From NCBI GenBank assembly GCA_007121565.1, contig SKKI01000120.1, positions 1-9,865 of the forward strand: 9,865 nt of DNA. Reading direction: 5' to 3'. This document shows positions 5,775 through 9,865 of this stretch, one piece after another (within the stretch, counting starts at the first letter, position 1; each line of letters opens with the position of its first letter). Made by a program: the position numbers and the translations under genes. Below the pieces are notes generated by a model. It had not been told where the DNA came from. It made no database searches and saw only the letters and a list, made by a program, of their open reading frames with translations. The DNA is from Phycisphaerae bacterium. Lineage in GTDB: Bacteria; Planctomycetota; Phycisphaerae; Sedimentisphaerales; Anaerohalosphaeraceae.

Positions 5775-7193
5775 TCAATAGCGATAATGGTCGGACTTAT
5801 ACGGCCCTTCGACCGGATAGCCGATATACTCAGCCTGCCCAGAAGTCATCTTCGTCAATGTCGCGCCCAGTTTATCCAGGTGTAGCCGTGCCACTTCTTC
5901 GTCGAGTTTTTTGCTCAGGCAGTAGACATCCACCGGCTTTTCATTGTGCCAGTTGTCCATCGCCGCCAACACCTGATTGGTAAAGCTGTTGGACATGACA
6001 AAGCTCGGATGCCCTGTTGCGCAGCCCAGATTGACCAGCCGTCCCTCGGCCAGCAAAAAGATCGAATGGCCCTCGGGAAACGTGTATTGATCCACACCGA
6101 ATTTGATGTTGGTCTTTTTGATGCCGGGCCAGGAATTGAGCTTGTCGACCTGGATCTCGTTGTCAAAGTGGCCAATGTTGCACACAATCGCCTGATCTTT
6201 CATGTTGCTCATATGTTCGGCGGTAATGACGTCGCGATTGCCGGTCGTGGTGACGTAAATATCCGCGATCGGCAGGGCCTGTTCCATGGTCATCACCGAA
6301 AGCCCGCGCATGCAGGCCTGCAGGGCGCAAATCGGGTCAATCTCACTGACGCAGACCTTGGCTTTGTGGTCTGCCAGCGTTTCGGCCGAGCCTTTGCCCA
6401 CATCGCCATAGCCGCATACCATGGCGGTCTTGCCGGCAATCATTACATCCGTGGCCCGCTTGATCGCGTCAACGAGCGATTCACGGCAGCCGTAAATGTT
6501 GTCAAACTTTGACTTGGTCACCGAATCGTTCACGTTGATCGCCGGAAACAGCAGCTCGCCTTTCTCTTTCATCTGGTACAGCCGGTGCACGCCGGTTGTT
6601 GTTTCCTCAGAAACGCCTTTACATCGGGCTGCGGTCTTGTGCCAGAACTGGGGCGATTCGAGCCGTAAACGCTTGAGCAGCGTGTTTTGAATTTGCATTT
6701 CCTTGTTGTCGGTGGGCACGTCCAGCAAACTCGGATCGTCCTCGGCATAATAGCCGCGGTGCAGCAGCAGTGTGGCATCGCCGCCGTCGTCAATGATCAA
6801 ATCGGGCCCTTCGCCGTCCGGCCATGTCAGCGCCCGAAGCGTGTAGTCCCAATATTCCTCCAGCGTTTCGCCTTTATAGGCAAACACCGGCACGCCTCGT
6901 TCGGCAATCGCCGCGGCGGCATGATCCTGGGTTGAAAAAATGTTACAGGACGCCCACCGCACATCAGCGCCGAGTTCCAGCAGTGTCTCGATCAGCACGG
7001 CGGTCTGAATCGTCATGTGCAGGCTGCCCATAACCCGTGCTCCGGCCAACGGCTTGCTGGGGCCGTATTTCTGACGCGTGGCCATCAATCCCGGCATTTC
7101 TTTTTCCGCAATTGCGATCTCTTTGCGGCCGAATTGAGCCAATTCAATATCCCGTACAACATAATCGGTTGTCAGATTCAATGTTTCACTCAT
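5775..7193 (-). CDS. ahcY: Adenosylhomocysteinase (S-adenosyl-L-homocysteine hydrolase)
   Basis: 472 residues. This NAD-dependent cytoplasmic enzyme splits SAH into adenosine and homocysteine, relieving product inhibition of the two betaine methyltransferases. Seen: substrate-domain motifs [14 protein letters not shown] (56-69), [12 protein letters not shown] (86-97) and DDGGD (135-139), catalytic Lys227 in VTKSKFDN, the NAD-fold GYGDVGKG (261-268), VTTTGN near 320, NIGHFDNEI, and the C-terminal KSDHYRY that closes over the neighbouring subunit's cofactor. It contains the ~40-residue insertion (about 145-185) of the long bacterial and plant type. An ATG at 7208 overlaps the adenosine kinase stop, but ATG at 7191-7193 is preferred: GAGGAG (7201-7206) sits at proper spacing and the protein then starts as its relatives do. 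It follows the kinase by 11 bases. Confidence 0.97.
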   Translation of the reverse strand: MSETLNLTTDYVVRDIELAQFGRKEIAIAEKEMPGLMATRQKYGPSKPLAGARVMGSLHMTIQTAVLIETLLELGADVRWASCNIFSTQDHAAAAIAERGVPVFAYKGETLEEYWDYTLRALTWPDGEGPDLIIDDGGDATLLLHRGYYAEDDPSLLDVPTDNKEMQIQNTLLKRLRLESPQFWHKTAARCKGVSEETTTGVHRLYQMKEKGELLFPAINVNDSVTKSKFDNIYGCRESLVDAIKRATDVMIAGKTAMVCGYGDVGKGSAETLADHKAKVCVSEIDPICALQACMRGLSVMTMEQALPIADIYVTTTGNRDVITAEHMSNMKDQAIVCNIGHFDNEIQVDKLNSWPGIKKTNIKFGVDQYTFPEGHSIFLLAEGRLVNLGCATGHPSFVMSNSFTNQVLAAMDNWHNEKPVDVYCLSKKLDEEVARLHLDKLGATLTKMTSGQAEYIGYPVEGPYKSDHYRY

Positions 7194-7204
7194 AGACAGT
7201 CTCC

Positions 7205-8203
7205 TCATAAAAGTGTGTTTTCAAATTGTTTCGTTACGGATGACCAGTGCTCCTCCGGTAAGTCAGCTCCTAATTGCTGGACGACTGCGGCGCCTAAGAT
7301 TGATCCCAGTTGTCCGCAGAAGCTCAATGGCTTATCGTGGAGATAACCGTACAGAAATCCGGCCGCCCAGAAATCGCCTGCCCCGGTGGTATCAACCATC
7401 GTTTCGACCGGCACCGCGGCAACCGGCACCGTTGATTCCAAACTTTGGATCAGGGCACCTTCGGCCCCAAGCTTGACGACCGCTACCGGACAATGGCGAT
7501 GCAGCGCCTGCAGGGCTTGTTTGCGATCCTTGACTTGCGCAAATGCAAAGGCTTCTTCTTCATTGGCAAACACAATATCAACGTAGTGATTCAACAGCTC
7601 GGCGATCGGTTCACGCAGCGCCTCGACAATCTCAAAGGAGCCGAGATCCAGGCTGATTTGACAGCCGGCCTCAGCGGCGCGCTTCAGAACGGTTTCGATC
7701 AGTTCTCTGTTGAACAGCAGGTACCCCTCGATATGAACGAGAGCAAAGTCTTCGAAGTCTTTCACCTGGATATCGGCCGGCTGCAAGTTGGCCGCCGCGC
7801 CGAGACAGGTGCGCATTGTGCGTTCATAGTCCGGCGTGACCAGGCTCAGGCACCGAGCCGTCGCTTCCTGCCGGCAGTACTTAAATCCTGCTGTCTGTCC
7901 GCCGTATGTTTCGAAATGATTCAGGTATTCTTTGCCCGGGGCGTCATCGCCGAGCTTGCCGACGAATCCGCACGACAGCCCCAGCCGAGCCAGCGCAAAG
8001 ATCGTATTGGCCGCCGAGCCGCCCGCGGCCGGTTTGGGGAACTCGTCCAGACGACTTAACAACTGCTCCATGGTCGCCTGATCCACCAACTCCATACCGC
8101 CTTTCAGGCCGGCATATTCACGGATAAACGCGTCCGACACATGAGACAGCAAGTCAACAATCGGCGAACCGACACCGGCAATTCGTTTCGTGAAAGAACT
8201 CAT
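7205..8203 (-). CDS. Adenosine kinase, PfkB/ribokinase family
   Basis: 332 residues, typical length. Phosphorylates the adenosine released by AhcY to AMP, pulling the reversible SAH hydrolysis forward. Seen: an N-terminal [10 protein letters not shown] strand (10-19), GGSAANT (61-67) with a following ALARLG helix, the VGKLGDD turn (81-87), FANEEEA (212-218), and the PfkB signature [16 protein letters not shown] (271-286) with catalytic Asp277. PfkB proteins include ribokinases and other sugar kinases, so sequence alone would leave the substrate open; the position between metK and ahcY makes adenosine the clear choice. The ATG overlaps the metK stop as ATGA (8200-8203), with AGGTGAG close upstream inside metK, so the two are translationally coupled. 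Its stop codon contains part of the ahcY ribosome site. Confidence 0.93.
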   Translation of the reverse strand: MSSFTKRIAGVGSPIVDLLSHVSDAFIREYAGLKGGMELVDQATMEQLLSRLDEFPKPAAGGSAANTIFALARLGLSCGFVGKLGDDAPGKEYLNHFETYGGQTAGFKYCRQEATARCLSLVTPDYERTMRTCLGAAANLQPADIQVKDFEDFALVHIEGYLLFNRELIETVLKRAAEAGCQISLDLGSFEIVEALREPIAELLNHYVDIVFANEEEAFAFAQVKDRKQALQALHRHCPVAVVKLGAEGALIQSLESTVPVAAVPVETMVDTTGAGDFWAAGFLYGYLHDKPLSFCGQLGSILGAAVVQQLGADLPEEHWSSVTKQFENTLL

Positions 8204-9399
8204 GCACTCACCTGAACCTTGACCAAATCGTTGAGAGCACCAACTTTATTTGTCTGTTCCCACGGGAAGATATCTCTGCCGAAGTGGCCGTATCGCGCCG
8301 ATTGAGCATACGACCACCCTGACGGCGCCAGCAGTCCAAGCTCCTGAACAATACGCGAAGGACGAAAATCAAACAGTTCGGCCGACTCGAGCAGGCGCTG
8401 CAATTGTGCGTCTTCGATCTGTCCCGTGCCGTAAGTATCGACGTTAATACTCAGCGGACGCGCAATGCCGATGGCATAGGCGACTTGAATTTCACATTTG
8501 TCCGCCAGCCCGGCTGCAACGATGTTTTTGGCGACATAACGGGCGTAATAGGCCGCGGACCGGTCCACCTTGGAGGGGTCTTTGCCCGAAAACGCCCCGC
8601 CGCCGTGACTGCCCACGCCGCCATAGGTGTCGACAATAATTTTACGCCCTGTGACGCCCGCGTCGGCGTAGGGGCCGCCCACTGTAAATTTGCCGGTGGG
8701 GTTGATGAAAAAGTCGGTCGTGTCGCGCAGCAAGCCCGTCGGCTCCAGCACGTCGGTTGCCACCTCAACCAGATCGCGGCGAATATCGTCCAAAGCGATA
8801 TCGTCGGTCTGATGTGAAACGACCACGGACGTGATATGATCCGGTTTGCCGTTGCGATAGCGCACCGACACCTGCGACTTGGAGTCGGGGCGCAGATACG
8901 CAAGTTTTTTTGTTTTGCGAATCGTTTCCAGTTCCAGCAGCAGGCGATGGCTTAAAGCAATCGGCGTAGGCATCAGTTCCGGCGTCTCGTTGGTTGCATA
9001 GCCGAACATCATTCCCTGATCACCGGCGCCCTGATCCTTAAACAGTCCCTGCCCTTCGGTGACACCTTGAGAAATATCCGGACTTTGCCCGTGGATTCGC
9101 GTGATGTACTCGAAGGACTCATTCCAGAATTTCAGTGCTTCATGGTCATAACCGATCTGCTTGATCACCTCACGGGTGATTTTCTCTGTGTCAATTTCGG
9201 ACCACCCGCTGCATGTCACTTCGCCGGCGTTGACGACAAGATCATAGGCTACCATCGTTTCACATGCAACCCGACTGGTCGGGTCTTTCTGAAGGCACGC
9301 ATCCAGCACAGCATCTGATACTTGATCACACACCTTGTCCGGGTGCCCTTCGCTGACGGACTCTGAGGTGAACACATGATCCCCATTGATTTTACTCAT
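8200..9399 (-). CDS. metK: S-adenosylmethionine synthetase (methionine adenosyltransferase)
   Basis: 399 residues, slightly longer than the ~384 of the Escherichia coli enzyme. Makes SAM from methionine and ATP; a cytoplasmic tetramer. Seen: SEGHPDK (16-22) with the phosphate-binding His19, the GAGDQGMMFGYA signature (124-135), and the phosphate loop GGGAFSGKDPSKVDRSA (266-282), all intact. Start: the frame is open to an ATG at 9465, but ATG at 9397-9399 is chosen because AGGAGA (9405-9410) precedes it at ideal spacing and the extra 22 residues match nothing in the family. It is the first gene of the operon, behind a promoter-like element at 9549-9576. Its placement suggests SAM supply dedicated to betaine synthesis, which uses three SAM per molecule. 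Methionine synthase is not in the window, so homocysteine must be remethylated by enzymes encoded elsewhere. Confidence 0.97.
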   Translation of the reverse strand: MSKINGDHVFTSESVSEGHPDKVCDQVSDAVLDACLQKDPTSRVACETMVAYDLVVNAGEVTCSGWSEIDTEKITREVIKQIGYDHEALKFWNESFEYITRIHGQSPDISQGVTEGQGLFKDQGAGDQGMMFGYATNETPELMPTPIALSHRLLLELETIRKTKKLAYLRPDSKSQVSVRYRNGKPDHITSVVVSHQTDDIALDDIRRDLVEVATDVLEPTGLLRDTTDFFINPTGKFTVGGPYADAGVTGRKIIVDTYGGVGSHGGGAFSGKDPSKVDRSAAYYARYVAKNIVAAGLADKCEIQVAYAIGIARPLSINVDTYGTGQIEDAQLQRLLESAELFDFRPSRIVQELGLLAPSGWSYAQSARYGHFGRDIFPWEQTNKVGALNDLVKVQVSA

Positions 9400-9404
9400 A
9401 TTCG

Positions 9405-9410
9405 TCTCCT
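9405..9410 (-). promoter_or_regulatory. Ribosome binding site deciding the metK start
   Basis: AGGAGA on the minus strand lies five bases before the ATG at 9399. It argues against the upstream in-frame ATG at 9465. Confidence 0.8.
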
Positions 9411-9495
9411 GTGTGTAAACAACATTTTCGTTTTCTTGCATGCGCACACTACCGTCCCGATTCATTTTTCAGGCTGGTGCACGGCAAAGGCAAAG

Positions 9496-9518
9496 ACATC
9501 ATGTTTGGCAACATCATG
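9496..9518. repeat. Direct repeat ACATCATG, 15-base period, in the metK leader
   Basis: Two exact copies of ACATCATG (9496-9503 and 9511-9518) flank TTTGGCA. The same segment can form a small hairpin (ATGTT/AACAT). Could be a regulator site or RNA structure; role unknown. Confidence 0.4.
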
Positions 9519-9537
9519 CATTTGAAGCCCCTCAACA

Positions 9538-9551
9538 CATCAGTACTGATG
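9538..9551. repeat. Perfect 14-bp palindrome at the putative operon start site
   Basis: CATCAGTACTGATG reads identically on both strands with no spacer. It covers the downstream edge of the proposed -10 and the expected +1, where a repressor dimer would block initiation. No known operator consensus is matched. Confidence 0.6.
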
Positions 9552-9576
9552 CTACCGCCCAACATCGGTATGTCAA
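9549..9576 (-). promoter_or_regulatory. Candidate sigma70 promoter of the betaine operon
   Basis: On the minus strand a perfect -35 TTGACA (9571-9576) is followed after 16 bases by TAGCAT (9549-9554), a 4/6 match to the -10 consensus. Transcription would start near 9542, giving a leader of about 140 bases. A 14-bp palindrome overlaps the -10 and start site. No SAM or SAH riboswitch core was recognised in the leader. Confidence 0.45.
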
Positions 9577-9673
9577 AGATTTTTTGTACGTTTTTGAGAA
9601 AAGAATGTATTAATGCGATGTGACGTCCGCACAAATCGGCAATAACTTCTTGTCAATCAATGACTTAAAGTGA

Positions 9674-9865
9674 TCACAGAAAATCTGGCCGAGCTGCGAT
9701 AAAATCAGTGATTCGACCTGCCCGACAGTGTTTCGGCACCCGCGCGTTTGCCAGGTATTCATCGTATTTCATAAAGCGTCGATTGTTCTCAAAATACGTC
9801 AGTACTTTGGCCAATTGCGTACGCTTGGCTTTGTTCAAATTGCCCTTGGTGCCCATCTGTTTCAG
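9674..9865 (-). pseudogene. Remnant of an ISKra4-type transposase, entering from the right edge
   Basis: The frame is open at the right edge of the window and ends at a stop at 9674. From the edge to about 9746 the product reads KAKRTQLAKVLTYFENNRRF followed by MKYDEYLAN, resembling the segment of ISKra4-family transposases where a helix with NNR and M-R-Y-D-E-Y-L precedes the conserved GYPI-SGV-EGAC block. That block is missing: after EYLAN the frame gives an unrelated 24-residue tail, so the gene is broken at about 9746. A second frame stays open through the next ~130 bases (to TAA at 9610-9612) but does not restore the transposase motifs. No terminal inverted repeat is evident. Recognition is from motif memory and the visible piece is short. 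Confidence 0.5.

Noticed and set aside
5946..6512. Plus-strand open frame of 188 codons
   Set aside because: It lies wholly antisense to ahcY, whose motifs and reading are unambiguous. The product has no recognisable features.
7445..8059. Plus-strand open frame of 204 codons
   Set aside because: Antisense shadow of the adenosine kinase gene; long only because of the host's codon bias.
9400..9465. Longer metK start at 9465 adding 22 residues
   Set aside because: The internal ATG at 9399 has a clear AGGAGA and gives the family-standard N-terminus.
9400..9570. SAM or SAH riboswitch upstream of metK
   Set aside because: I looked for the conserved cores of the SAM-I, SAM-II and SAH classes and found none; only a small hairpin and a direct repeat are present. 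A covariance-model search (Infernal with Rfam) would settle it.

Overview
The window carries a de novo glycine betaine (osmoprotectant) locus, and every gene I can support lies on the minus strand. Reading 9865 to 1, the core is a five-gene operon: metK (S-adenosylmethionine synthetase), a PfkB-type adenosine kinase, ahcY (S-adenosylhomocysteine hydrolase), glycine/sarcosine N-methyltransferase (GSMT) and sarcosine/dimethylglycine N-methyltransferase (SDMT). Two of the junctions are tight: a 4-base ATGA overlap between metK and the kinase, and an 11-base gap before ahcY that has its ribosome site inside the kinase stop. Three methylations turn glycine into betaine and consume three SAM. The first three genes hydrolyse the inhibitory by-product SAH, remove adenosine and remake SAM. 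At the other end of the window is the ATPase of a ProU/OpuA-type betaine/proline importer, which runs off the left edge, so synthesis and uptake sit about 3 kb apart.

Layout: 9746-9865 is a remnant of an ISKra4-type transposase. 9400-9745 is the metK leader, with a plausible sigma70 promoter overlapped by a perfect 14-bp palindrome. 4046-9399 is the operon. 3602-4045 is non-coding, with two hairpins, one of them terminator-like. 3416-3601 is a doubtful small ORF overlapping the next start. 2284-3423 is an ATP-grasp ligase of unknown substrate that seems to lack its usual C-terminal tail. 1980-2309 is the C-terminal scrap of a CocE/NonD (peptidase S15-like) hydrolase. 1692-1979 holds nothing recognisable. 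1356-1691 is a short ORF whose first half resembles ARPP-1 proteins. 1088-1243 is the first ~52 residues of a restriction-type helicase, followed by a hairpin with a T-run. 1-865 is proV.

The organism is most likely a halophilic or halotolerant Gram-negative bacterium. The GSMT/SDMT route is known from halophilic phototrophic gammaproteobacteria, cyanobacteria, actinobacteria and some sulfate-reducing deltaproteobacteria. The moderate GC content and the look of the proteins make a Desulfobacterota-like host my guess, but this is inference.

The enzymes are known families. The less ordinary content is the packing of the complete SAH salvage set with the betaine methyltransferases in one transcription unit, and the strip of decayed gene ends (helicase start, ARPP-1-like start, hydrolase end, ATP-grasp cut short) between the operon and the importer. 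I found no RNA gene, CRISPR array or recognisable SAM/SAH riboswitch.
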